This document shows, one piece after another, positions 17,765-25,732 of a stretch of DNA of 64,000 bases. The notes below the pieces were generated by a model, which did no database searches, had not been told where the DNA came from, and worked only from the letters and a program-made list of their open reading frames with translations. Origin of the DNA: Methyloceanibacter stevinii (GTDB lineage: Bacteria > Pseudomonadota > Alphaproteobacteria > Rhizobiales > Methyloligellaceae); the NCBI RefSeq assembly GCF_001723355.1, contig NZ_LPWE01000001.1:1-64000 (forward strand), in the 5' to 3' direction. Position 1 is the stretch's first letter. The number at the start of each line of letters is the position of its first letter. The translations under genes were made by a program, and so were the position numbers.

Positions 17765-20203
17765 CTACTGCGCGCTTCGCTGCTCCATGACCTGCTTCGT
17801 CAAGGCCTCGACCAGAGACTTGACCTCAGGATTGGCCGGGTCCGCCTTGGCCAGGCGCTGCGCATAGACGAGCGCGCCCTTCAGATCCCCTTCCGCGCGG
17901 GAGTAGTTCACCAGCGCGGTCAGGATATCCGCATTTTGGGGATGCCGCTCAAGACCGGTCTTCAGGGCGGCAATTGCCTCGGCGCGTTTGCCGATGGAGT
18001 TGAGCCCCACCGCATAGACGTACGTGTAGCGCACCCGGTCCGGCTCCAGTTCTGCGGCCCGTGCCAGCTCCGCGACGGCCTCCTCCGACATCTTCTGGCG
18101 GACGAGCGCCAGACCCAGCGCATGGTGCAATCCCCCATCATCCGGCGACAGGCGAAGCGCTTCACGCAGAACCGCTATCCCCTCCTCGTCGCGCCCTTGC
18201 GCTCGGTACAGATCGGCAAGATTGACGGCACCCGGCGTGAAATGCGGGCTGAGTTCGAGGGCCGTCTTGTAGGCGCTCTCCGCCTTGTCGAGTTCTCCCT
18301 TGCGGATGTAGTAACGCGCCAGCAATGACTGGGACTCGGGCCGGTCCGCATTCAACATCTGCGCGGCGACGAATTCCTTCTCGGCCTTATCGAGACGCGT
18401 GCGGTCGGCCTCCGACAGGTTCGCCTCCGGCGTTCCGGCAAGCAGGAAACCGGCGCCGCCTCGGACGCCGCGAACCGGATCGTCGAGGAGCGGTGCGATG
18501 AGCGGCCAGAGCTGCGCCCCGGATGCGGTCTCCAGATGATCGAGGGCCGCGAGCCGTACAAGCGGATCGGGATCGGACAGCCCTTTGCGAACAACGTCCC
18601 CGGTCCGCTCGGACGGATAGGCAGTCAATTCCTCAACGGCGCTCGCCCGCACGAAGGCCGGCACGGTATCGTCCTCAGCGACGGCTGCAAGCAATGCCGC
18701 GGCGTCAGGCGCGCTGGTCCAGGCCGCATTGAAGGCCGGCCCAAAGTTCTGATAGCCCTTGCGCTCAGGCCCGTACCAACCCTCGATCGCTTCGGCAGCC
18801 CACGCTGCGGTCTTGTCCGTGTGGCAATCGGTGCAGGCGTTGTCGATACCGAGCGTCACCGACAGGTCCGGCCGCGGCACGCGGAAGGAATGGTCGTGCC
18901 GCGTGTCAATGACCATGAACTCGCGCGCCGGCATGTGGCAGGAAATGCAATTCGGCGTGTCGGCACCTTGGTGATGAGTATGGCTGGGCTCCGCGTAGCT
19001 TCCAGCATGGCACTGCGTGCAGACCTCCGCCGCCGGCGCGCGGAGCTTCGCGCTGTGCGGATCGTGGCAATCGCTGCAGGTGACACCCGCCGCGAACATC
19101 TTGGACTGTTTGAACTGGCCGTAATTGTAGACCTCGTCGAGCATCTGCCCGTCCGCCTGGAAGAGACCGCGCGAGATCAAAGCCACTTGATGGCTGTCCG
19201 CAAGAGGGCGGCCCGGCACGAACGCCTCGGAGAGAATCCCACGGCGCGCATGACAGCGCCCGCACATCTCGACTTCCTTGCGGGTAGTCATCGGCGGCGC
19301 GCTGCGCTTGGGTTGCTTCGTCTTGGGGTCCAGAGACCACGAGACACCCTTCCGTTCGTCGAAGCGGACCAGGAGACCGAGCGCGTTGTCATCGGCCGAT
19401 GCCTCGGCGCCCTCTCCTGCTCGGTCGGCATGTTCTTCGGCCCACGCAACATGCGCCGAGCCTTCCCCGTGGCAGGCCTCGCAGCCGACCGTGATTTCCT
19501 TCCAGGTCGTGTGGTAGCGCTTTGTCTTGGGATCGTAGTTCTTGGCGACGCCGGTCGAATGGCACTCGGCGCACATGAAGTTCCAATTCTGATTCAGCTT
19601 GGTCCAGTGGAGCGGATCGTCGTGGCCGATCTTCTCGTCGGGATAGAGGTGAAACCAGCGCTGCCCGCCTTGCGCCTTGGGCCGGCTGTCCCAGGCGATG
19701 GTCAGCGCTTGTACGCGCCCATCCGGGAACTCGATGAGATATTGCTGCAGCGGATCGAGGCCGAACGTGTATTTGACCTCGAAGGTTTCGAGGGTGCCAT
19801 CGGGCCCGTCGGTCTCGACGAAGAACTTGCCGTCCTTCGTGAAGAACCGCGACGTCGTCCCGTAATAGTCGAACGTAGTGCCGCTGAAGTCGCCCAGAAC
19901 AGTGTCCGCCGTGGCATGGGCCATGGCATGGGCATGTTGAGACGGCCGCCACAGCGTCCCCACCTCTTGGTGGCAGCCAACACACGTCTCGGTACCGACG
20001 AAACTCAACTGGCTGGACGACACCGGGCTGGCGGCCGGCGCACCCTCGCTGTCCGCCGCGCGGCCAGCGGTCGCCGCCGGGTCCGACGCGAGGATGTTCG
20101 CGATGAGCCCAATGGCAAGCACGGCCATGGCCGCGAGCGCCGCCACACCGATCAGCAGGAAGAGCTTCGACCGCAAAGGCAACGCCGGACCATCGGCGCG
20201 CAC
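17765..20203 (-). CDS. Octaheme c-type cytochrome with HEAT and TPR repeats
   Basis: This 812-residue protein has an N-terminal membrane anchor (about 13-38), then eight CXXCH haem sites at roughly residues 74, 211, 241, 314, 376, 395, 419 and 457, so it is a periplasmic octahaem electron-transfer protein. After the haems come HEAT-like helices (about 495-590, 'SDPDPLVRLAALDHLE') and five or so TPR units (about 605-800, 'ESAYKTALELSPHFTPGAVNLADLYRAQGR'). The start is a GTG at 20203 with no obvious ribosome site. Homologues with cytochrome plus TPR are annotated in proteobacteria without firm function. Here it has no quinol-dehydrogenase or reductase gene beside it. Confidence 0.85.
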   Translation of the reverse strand: MRADGPALPLRSKLFLLIGVAALAAMAVLAIGLIANILASDPAATAGRAADSEGAPAASPVSSSQLSFVGTETCVGCHQEVGTLWRPSQHAHAMAHATADTVLGDFSGTTFDYYGTTSRFFTKDGKFFVETDGPDGTLETFEVKYTFGLDPLQQYLIEFPDGRVQALTIAWDSRPKAQGGQRWFHLYPDEKIGHDDPLHWTKLNQNWNFMCAECHSTGVAKNYDPKTKRYHTTWKEITVGCEACHGEGSAHVAWAEEHADRAGEGAEASADDNALGLLVRFDERKGVSWSLDPKTKQPKRSAPPMTTRKEVEMCGRCHARRGILSEAFVPGRPLADSHQVALISRGLFQADGQMLDEVYNYGQFKQSKMFAAGVTCSDCHDPHSAKLRAPAAEVCTQCHAGSYAEPSHTHHQGADTPNCISCHMPAREFMVIDTRHDHSFRVPRPDLSVTLGIDNACTDCHTDKTAAWAAEAIEGWYGPERKGYQNFGPAFNAAWTSAPDAAALLAAVAEDDTVPAFVRASAVEELTAYPSERTGDVVRKGLSDPDPLVRLAALDHLETASGAQLWPLIAPLLDDPVRGVRGGAGFLLAGTPEANLSEADRTRLDKAEKEFVAAQMLNADRPESQSLLARYYIRKGELDKAESAYKTALELSPHFTPGAVNLADLYRAQGRDEEGIAVLREALRLSPDDGGLHHALGLALVRQKMSEEAVAELARAAELEPDRVRYTYVYAVGLNSIGKRAEAIAALKTGLERHPQNADILTALVNYSRAEGDLKGALVYAQRLAKADPANPEVKSLVEALTKQVMEQRSAQ

Positions 20204-20313
20204 CGGCGCGTCGTCGATGACTCACTCATGCCGGAAGTTCTGCGTCGGCTGTCCAAAATGGCTCCGCTCGTAGGACTGGGTCAGGCCGCTAAGGATAGGA
20301 CATTTCCACGAAG

Positions 20314-20341
20314 AACGGGCAGGCGCTAGCACCTGCCCGTT
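20314..20341 (-). terminator. Hairpin, probable terminator of the 20392-21230 genes
   Basis: A perfect 10-bp inverted repeat (AACGGGCAGG at 20314-20323 and its complement at 20332-20341, 8-base loop) sits 51 bases beyond the stop of the small secreted protein at 20392. On the minus strand a short T-containing stretch (TTCTTCG) follows, so the U-tract is weak. Confidence 0.5.
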
Positions 20342-20391
20342 GCATCAAAGCTCTCTGGTCCGGCAGCGCTCTGCCGGTCATTGTAATCGAG

Positions 20392-20811
20392 CTAGAAACT
20401 GTCCACGCAGTCGCCCGTCAGGGACAGCGTCGCATCGGCTGTGGTGATGCCGGCGCGAATCTTGCCAGTCTTCTTGGAAATGACCGCGCTGAACGAGCGG
20501 GGCGACTCCTTGTTCTGACCGATCCCATGGAAAAGGAGGACATCGCCCATCTCCTCCATGTTGTTCAACGCAATCTCGCGCGGATCGCTACCGATGTCGT
20601 CCGACGTCATGACCTTTTTGTCGAAGTCGAACTTCAGCACCGGCGCGAGGTTGGCGAAGTCGAGCGACACCCGCTTGCAGCCTGCCACTTCCACGCATTC
20701 ATACACGTCCGTGACGGCGCACATATAGGTGCCCTCGGCGGCGGAAACGGTCGCCGGAACCGCAAGCAGACAAATGAGCCCGAGGCCCGATTTGGAAATC
20801 ATCGATCGCAT
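20392..20811 (-). CDS. Small secreted protein with paired cysteines, unknown
   Basis: This 139-residue protein has a signal peptide (MISKSGLGLICLLAVPATVSAAE). The mature part holds Cys residues in 'TYMCAVTDVYECVEVAGCKRV' and near the C-terminus ('TGDCVDSF'), which may make two disulfides in the periplasm. It follows another small secreted protein gene by 11 bases on the same strand. No family is recognised. Confidence 0.6.
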   Translation of the reverse strand: MRSMISKSGLGLICLLAVPATVSAAEGTYMCAVTDVYECVEVAGCKRVSLDFANLAPVLKFDFDKKVMTSDDIGSDPREIALNNMEEMGDVLLFHGIGQNKESPRSFSAVISKKTGKIRAGITTADATLSLTGDCVDSF

Positions 20812-20822
20812 GGTCTGAGCTC

Positions 20823-21230
20823 CTATTGGGTAACGACGTAGCCGCGGCCTTCGAGGCAGAGCGCCCCGGCCTTGAGATAGTCAGCGTAAAGCGCGTTCAA
20901 GCGGCGAACATCGGCCGACGTGCGCGTGTTGCCGAAGCCTCCAGCCGTCCAGCGCGGGTCGGTGCCGGCGGACGCTTCGTTCAACGCTGTCGAGACCTCC
21001 ATGATGGTCCGGGTCCGAATGCCAGCTTGCTGAGCCGCGAACGTCGCGGTGGGATCGAAATTCGTCTGTTGAACCGCCCATTCGTGGCAGGCGACCCGGT
21101 CCTTCTTGACTTGGGCGTCAGTCGCACCCTCCTTGTAGACCAGCAAGGCCTGAGCGTTGGCGACGGGGGCGATGACGACGACCATCAGCACGGCCGCGAC
21201 ACCACACAAGACGTGGCTCAATCGTTTCAT
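20823..21230 (-). CDS. Small exported protein, unknown
   Basis: From the ATG at 21230 this encodes 135 residues with a signal peptide (MKRLSHVLCGVAAVLMVVVIAPVANAQ). The mature segment 'DAQVKKDRVACHEWAVQQTNFDP' resembles glycine-zipper-type periplasmic proteins that begin with a conserved 'C..WA....FDP' block but lacks an evident zipper; the C-terminus reads 'ALCLEGRGYVVTQ', another common ending in such proteins. A GGATCC..TTCT upstream gives a weak GGAG-like site (AAGGATCCC). It is probably co-transcribed with the downstream gene at 20392. Confidence 0.6.
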   Translation of the reverse strand: MKRLSHVLCGVAAVLMVVVIAPVANAQALLVYKEGATDAQVKKDRVACHEWAVQQTNFDPTATFAAQQAGIRTRTIMEVSTALNEASAGTDPRWTAGGFGNTRTSADVRRLNALYADYLKAGALCLEGRGYVVTQ

Positions 21231-21424
21231 GGGATCCTTCTCCTTGGGCAGCGCCGTTACGACGCCGATTTGCTCGGTGCCAACCCGACACCATTGCCGG
21301 ACACCCCCTCCGAGGCGCCCAACCCTACCGCTGCTATATCGCCCAGTCCGAGACATTGGGCAACGCATGTTTGGGGCCGCAGGCGCGGGCATCGCCCGCC
21401 TCGCCGGGAATTGTCCCGTAACGG

Positions 21425-22414
21425 CTATTCTTTCGAAGGAAAGATCTGCCCCCAGTCGTTCTTCATATCGACTACGACCCATCCGTTCTCGGCAGCCGCA
21501 TCCAGCGCCTTGTCGAGACGGCCCACTTCGGAATCGCGGTCATAAGCATATTCGCGTTCCGCATCGGTGTGATGCACGATCATGCCGAACCGCGGCCCCT
21601 CTCCCGCAGTGGTCCATTGCAGCATTTCGAAATCGCCATCCGAATTGCCGAACGCGGCGAGTGGCCGCTGACCGATATGCTGGGTAATGCCGATCGGCTT
21701 GCCTGTCTTATCGTCGATGAAATTCATCTCCGGCAAACGCATCACCGTAGGCTCACCGTCGACGACCTCGTATTTGGTCTTAATGCTGGAGCCCACGACC
21801 TGATCCGGCGGGATGCCGTAGACCGGCTCGGAGAAGTTGCGCACGAACTCGATGCCGCCACCCGAGACGATATAGGTGGTGAAACCGTTGTCGCGAAGAT
21901 AGGCGAGAAGCTCGAGCATGGGCTGATAGACGAGCTCGGTATATTTGCGCTGGAAGCGCGGATCCTTCGTCGCCGCGAGCCAGTCGCCGACGATGGTCTG
22001 GAACTGCGCCGGCGTCATCCCCGCGTGGCTTGCCATGACCAGCTCGGCAATGCCCTTCTTGCCTGAAGCGGCCAGCGTCTTCATGTCGCCTTCGATGGCG
22101 GCCTTGAAGGGCTGCTTGTTCTTCCACTCGGGATGTTCGGGCGCCAGCGCCTTCACGCGGTCGATGGCGAAGATCAATTGCGTGTAGGCCGGCTTCTCCA
22201 CCCACAACGTACCGTCATTGTCGAAGGTCGCAATACGGTCGGTCGGCGGCACGTAGTCGGGACCGCCCTCCTTCGTCACCTTCTCCACGAAGCCGACGAT
22301 GGCTCCCTTCGTGGGGCCGTCGTTCCACGACGGAAGCGGGTCCGGAGCCTCCGAGTGTGCAGCACCGGACAATACCATGGCCACGGCGGCGATCGGGATC
22401 AGAAGACGCTTCAT
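21425..22414 (-). CDS. Periplasmic HAD-superfamily phosphatase
   Basis: This 329-residue protein has a signal peptide (MKRLLIPIAAVAMVLSGAAHS) and HAD motif I as 'FDNDGTLW' (Asp65, Asp67), motif II in 'YIVSGGGIEF', and motif IV in 'FGNSDGDFEML'. The large cap between motifs I and II is helical. It resembles phosphoserine-phosphatase-like HAD hydrolases, but secretion implies an extracytoplasmic phosphate ester as substrate. It lies just downstream of an arylsulfatase gene with a strong terminator in the 86-base gap, so it either has its own promoter or relies on readthrough. Confidence 0.85.
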   Translation of the reverse strand: MKRLLIPIAAVAMVLSGAAHSEAPDPLPSWNDGPTKGAIVGFVEKVTKEGGPDYVPPTDRIATFDNDGTLWVEKPAYTQLIFAIDRVKALAPEHPEWKNKQPFKAAIEGDMKTLAASGKKGIAELVMASHAGMTPAQFQTIVGDWLAATKDPRFQRKYTELVYQPMLELLAYLRDNGFTTYIVSGGGIEFVRNFSEPVYGIPPDQVVGSSIKTKYEVVDGEPTVMRLPEMNFIDDKTGKPIGITQHIGQRPLAAFGNSDGDFEMLQWTTAGEGPRFGMIVHHTDAEREYAYDRDSEVGRLDKALDAAAENGWVVVDMKNDWGQIFPSKE

Positions 22415-22450
22415 TTCAATTCTCCAGATTCAAATGAACAGTCTCAGATG

Positions 22451-22486
22451 AAAAAAGGGACCGCCAGTGCGATCTGGCGGCCCCTT
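22451..22486 (-). terminator. Rho-independent terminator of the 22501 sulfatase gene
   Basis: On the minus strand a 13-bp stem (22474-22486 pairing with 22455-22467, one G-T wobble, 6-base loop) is followed by six T residues (complement of 22451-22456). It starts 15 bases after the sulfatase stop. Confidence 0.9.
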
Positions 22487-22500
22487 GAAAGTTTAACAGA

Positions 22501-24126
22501 TCAGTTCGATCCCATGCCCGACTTCAGCTGCTCCTCGATCTTGCTGAGGTTGAAGGCGCCAGGCGTTTGGCTCGGCGGATAGTCCTGCATGGTCTGCAGG
22601 AATTCAGCCGCCAAGCCTTGCATCGGTACGAGCACGAAGGCCCTGTCGAGCACCCAGTCGTTATAGGTGTTCGAGTTGTGTTGGGCGCGTTCGAACGGAT
22701 CCCGGCGCAGATTGAAAACCAGCGGCACGCGCAGCTCGACGAACGGCTCGCGCCAGACCTCGAACGCCTTGGCGCGGTTCTCGAGGAACACGGCCTTCCA
22801 GGGCTTGTAGCGTATCGCGACGATCTGCCCGTCATCATTGACGTAGATGAACTCATCGCGCGGCGATTCTTCCACGTCGCCCGAGAAGTAGGGCAGCATG
22901 TTCATGCCATCGATGTAGTTCTTATAGGTACGGCCTTCGATTTCCACGCCCCCGGCAAGCTCCTCCTTGACGTCGGAATTGCCGCCAGCAGCGGCGAATG
23001 TCGGCAGCCAGTCTTCATGGGAGACAATGCCGTTCAGAGTCTTGCCGGCGGGGAAATGTCCCGGCCAGCGCACGAAGGCCGGCACGCGATACGCGCCTTC
23101 CCAGTTCGAGTTCTTCTCGCTGCGGAACGGCGTGGTGCCACCATCAGGCCAGGTATTGAAGTGCGGCCCATTGTCGGTCGAGTAAAACACGATGGTGTCG
23201 TCGGCGATGCCGAGCTCGTCGAGCAGGGCGAGCAACTCGCCCACATGCATGTCGTGCTCAACCATGCCATCTTGGTACTCGTTACCCGTCTCGCCCGAGA
23301 GACCGCGATGCTCTTCCTTTACGTGCGTGCGGAAATGCATCCGCGTACCGTTCCACCAGACGAAGAACGGCTCGCCCTCCTCGACGGCCTTCTTGATGAA
23401 GTCCTTTGCCGCGGCCAGCGTTTCCTCGTCTACCGTTTCCATCCGCTTCTTCGTCAGCGGACCAGTGTCCTCGATCTTCTGGGTGCCGTCCTCTTGCGCC
23501 CAGGAATGGATCACGCCACGCGGACCATACTTCTCACGGAAGGCGGGGTCCTTCGGATAGTCAGGGTGCTCCGGCTCCTCTTCGGCGTTCAGGTGATAGA
23601 GATTGCCAAAGAACTCGTCGAAGCCGTGATTGGTCGGCAGATGCTCGTCAAGGTCGCCCTGGTGGTTCTTGCCGAACTGGCCGGTCTTGTAGCCGAGGCT
23701 CTTCATGACAGTGGCAATCGTCACATCTGATTCCTGCCAGCCTTCTTTGGCCCCGGGCAGGCCGACCTTCGTCATGCCGGTTCGGACCGGCACGTTGCCG
23801 CCAATGAACGCCGCACGGCCGGCGGTACAGGATTGCTGACCGTAATAGTCGGTGAAGGACAGGCCCTCATTGGCGATCCGGTCGATATTGGGCGTCATAT
23901 AGCCCATCATGCCCTTGCTGTTGTGGCTGATGTTCCAGATGCCGATATCGTCGCCCCAGATCACCAGGATGTTGGGTTTGTCGGTCTTGGTTTCGGACTT
24001 GGCGCTTTCGCTTGCCTCTCCGGTGTCTTGCGCAAAGGCGGGTGATGCAGAGACTGTCACGGACAGCAAGGCCGCCACTGCGGTCGCAAGGCCCGCTCGA
24101 AAGAGGCCTCTCATTAGCAGTTCCAT
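22501..24126 (-). CDS. Arylsulfatase, exported (formylglycine-dependent)
   Basis: Type I sulfatases hydrolyse sulfate esters using a Cys converted to formylglycine. The 541-residue protein starts at an ATG (24126) with AGGAG upstream and carries a signal peptide (VAALLSVTVSASPAFAQ). The metal-binding start 'NILVIWGDDIG' (Asp59, Asp60) and the active-site 'QSCTAGRAAFIGG' (Cys100, C-x-A-x-R form) are visible, as is 'FYSTDNGPHFNTWPDGGTTPFR'. The C-x-A-x-R variant is accepted in this subfamily. The C-terminal third is typical of large periplasmic arylsulfatases. A HAD phosphatase lies downstream and an outer-membrane barrel upstream. Confidence 0.9.
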   Translation of the reverse strand: MELLMRGLFRAGLATAVAALLSVTVSASPAFAQDTGEASESAKSETKTDKPNILVIWGDDIGIWNISHNSKGMMGYMTPNIDRIANEGLSFTDYYGQQSCTAGRAAFIGGNVPVRTGMTKVGLPGAKEGWQESDVTIATVMKSLGYKTGQFGKNHQGDLDEHLPTNHGFDEFFGNLYHLNAEEEPEHPDYPKDPAFREKYGPRGVIHSWAQEDGTQKIEDTGPLTKKRMETVDEETLAAAKDFIKKAVEEGEPFFVWWNGTRMHFRTHVKEEHRGLSGETGNEYQDGMVEHDMHVGELLALLDELGIADDTIVFYSTDNGPHFNTWPDGGTTPFRSEKNSNWEGAYRVPAFVRWPGHFPAGKTLNGIVSHEDWLPTFAAAGGNSDVKEELAGGVEIEGRTYKNYIDGMNMLPYFSGDVEESPRDEFIYVNDDGQIVAIRYKPWKAVFLENRAKAFEVWREPFVELRVPLVFNLRRDPFERAQHNSNTYNDWVLDRAFVLVPMQGLAAEFLQTMQDYPPSQTPGAFNLSKIEEQLKSGMGSN

Positions 24127-24403
24127 GGGACGCTTCTCCTGTACTTGTTCTGTCGGGCCACTGAATTGTCTTCTGACCCAATTGGTTAGTCGGGCTCTGA
24201 TGACCAACTACACGTAGAGTGTAACCGTCGTTTGGCGGTTTCTCTAATCGGGAATCACGACGCGGCCTTGTCACTTCGCGCCAGCAATGCCTTTCAAGAG
24301 AGCCGCATTCCGACCACAGAGGAAACGTCCAAGAAAGGTTCGAGGTTGCGTCCGTGCACGCCAGACGATGCTGTGCGTCACCGGCCGCCCGGGACGGCCC
24401 GCG

Positions 24404-25537
24404 TTACCAGCGAAGCGCGACCTCGGCGATGGGGCCGTGCAGCCACGCACTAATGCCGACGTCGCCTCGCGGCGTCTGGTCCTCGTAGCTGAGCCACAAG
24501 GCCTTGTAACCGAGCGAGGTCGTCGTATCGAAGCCCCACAACGTCCCCTCGATGTCGTAGGTCAGCACCAGCTGGCTGGAGAGCCCCTCCTCGACGTTGT
24601 AACCGCCGAAGTCCCCGGTAGCCGTAACCGAGTGGCCGTTCCCGAAGTCGTGCTGAAGGCGCAAGGCGATGGTGGGGTCGACCCAATCCAAGTTGCCCGT
24701 TCCGACAAAGGCGAACTGATCGTTGAACTGCTTGCCGTCGATCCGGAGCGCGGCCCGGAGCAGTTCCAGCCGAAACTTCTCGACCGCCTCGAGCGCTGCA
24801 AGCGCCTGACCGCGATCGTCGACGCGCTTGAGCCTCTTCTCGAGCTGAGCGACGCGCCGTTCGCGCCCCTTGTCCCCGGCGCGAATGATCTTCCGGTCCA
24901 GATCCTCGCGGCGCACGTCATTGAGGGCGGCAAGTGCCTGGAGCCGCTGTTCCTGATTCTCGATCTTCTGGATCCGGCGCTCAATGGTGTTCGCGAGCTT
25001 GCCCAGGCGAACCTGAGCGGCAGCATCGATTTTCGCCTTGATCCGGATCTCCTGCTGAATGAAGCGCGCGCCCGCGCCGACCTCCAGCGTCGTGTTGCCT
25101 TGCTCTCCGACGAAATCGGCCACCTGGTAGAAGCCGCCGAACTGATAGACGCCGAGCGTGTAGTCCGTCTCGGTCTGTCCCGAGGCACCGACTTTCAGAA
25201 TTGGTATGGGCTGGGCCTCTGAGGCGAAGTCGTCGCCAAAAGCGAACTTCGCGTAGAGCGCGTCACCCCAGAACGAGAACTTGCCCCGGCTGACTTCGAA
25301 ATTAGCCATGATCGGCGGTGCATCGAAGTTCTCGATGAGGTCGATCGGTGTCGCGTAGATATCGAATTCTTCGCCATTGGCGTCGGTGCTGCCCTGGACC
25401 CAAGGGAACCAGCCATAGAACCCACCTGTCACGGTCCACTCGGACGGCGGCGGGGCGGCATCGTCTGCGTGGGAGGCCGGCGACAGGCCGCCTAAAAGCA
25501 GCCCTCCGACGAGGCTCAAACCAACGCTACGCCACAT
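24404..25537 (-). CDS. Outer-membrane beta-barrel protein with a helical insert
   Basis: This 377-residue protein has a signal peptide (MWRSVGLSLVGGLLLGGLSPASHAD), alternating hydrophobic strands (WTVTGGFYGWFPWVQG, KFSFWGDALYAKFAF, TLEVGAGARFI) and ends in Arg-Trp, the usual aromatic end of a barrel recognised by BamA. Between residues about 165 and 268 it holds a highly charged, heptad-like helical segment (for example 'RRIQKIENQEQRLQALAAL' and 'RRVAQLEKRLKRVDDRG') not expected in a simple barrel. The barrel resumes with 'NLDWVDPTIALRLQHDFGNG'. It lies between the two sulfatase genes on the same strand. Confidence 0.75.
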   Translation of the reverse strand: MWRSVGLSLVGGLLLGGLSPASHADDAAPPPSEWTVTGGFYGWFPWVQGSTDANGEEFDIYATPIDLIENFDAPPIMANFEVSRGKFSFWGDALYAKFAFGDDFASEAQPIPILKVGASGQTETDYTLGVYQFGGFYQVADFVGEQGNTTLEVGAGARFIQQEIRIKAKIDAAAQVRLGKLANTIERRIQKIENQEQRLQALAALNDVRREDLDRKIIRAGDKGRERRVAQLEKRLKRVDDRGQALAALEAVEKFRLELLRAALRIDGKQFNDQFAFVGTGNLDWVDPTIALRLQHDFGNGHSVTATGDFGGYNVEEGLSSQLVLTYDIEGTLWGFDTTTSLGYKALWLSYEDQTPRGDVGISAWLHGPIAEVALRW

Positions 25538-25670
25538 GACAGCTCCCCAATATCGCCATCAGGGAGATTAATGCCGCTTCGACCTGTCGTTGATCGAATT
25601 TCCGCAGGCGCGCGGGATTCCCGAGAACTGTTGCCTGGAAACAACAGCCTAGGATCTCTTCTGAAACAGA

Positions 25671-25702
25671 GACGGGGCGCGCCGTTGCCGGCGCACCCCG
25701 TC
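25671..25702 (-). terminator. Hairpin, probable terminator of the second sulfatase gene
   Basis: A 13-bp stem with one wobble (25671-25683 and 25690-25702, 6-base loop) lies 31 bases past the stop at 25733 on the minus strand, with a short, interrupted T stretch (TCTCTGTTT) after it. Confidence 0.65.
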
Positions 25703-25732
25703 CTGTTCGCTCGCGGTGCTCTAGACCGCGTT

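Noticed and set aside
18536..20329. 597-residue plus-strand ORF opposite the multiheme cytochrome
   Set aside because: High-GC antisense shadow; the minus-strand frame carries eight CXXCH motifs and TPRs.
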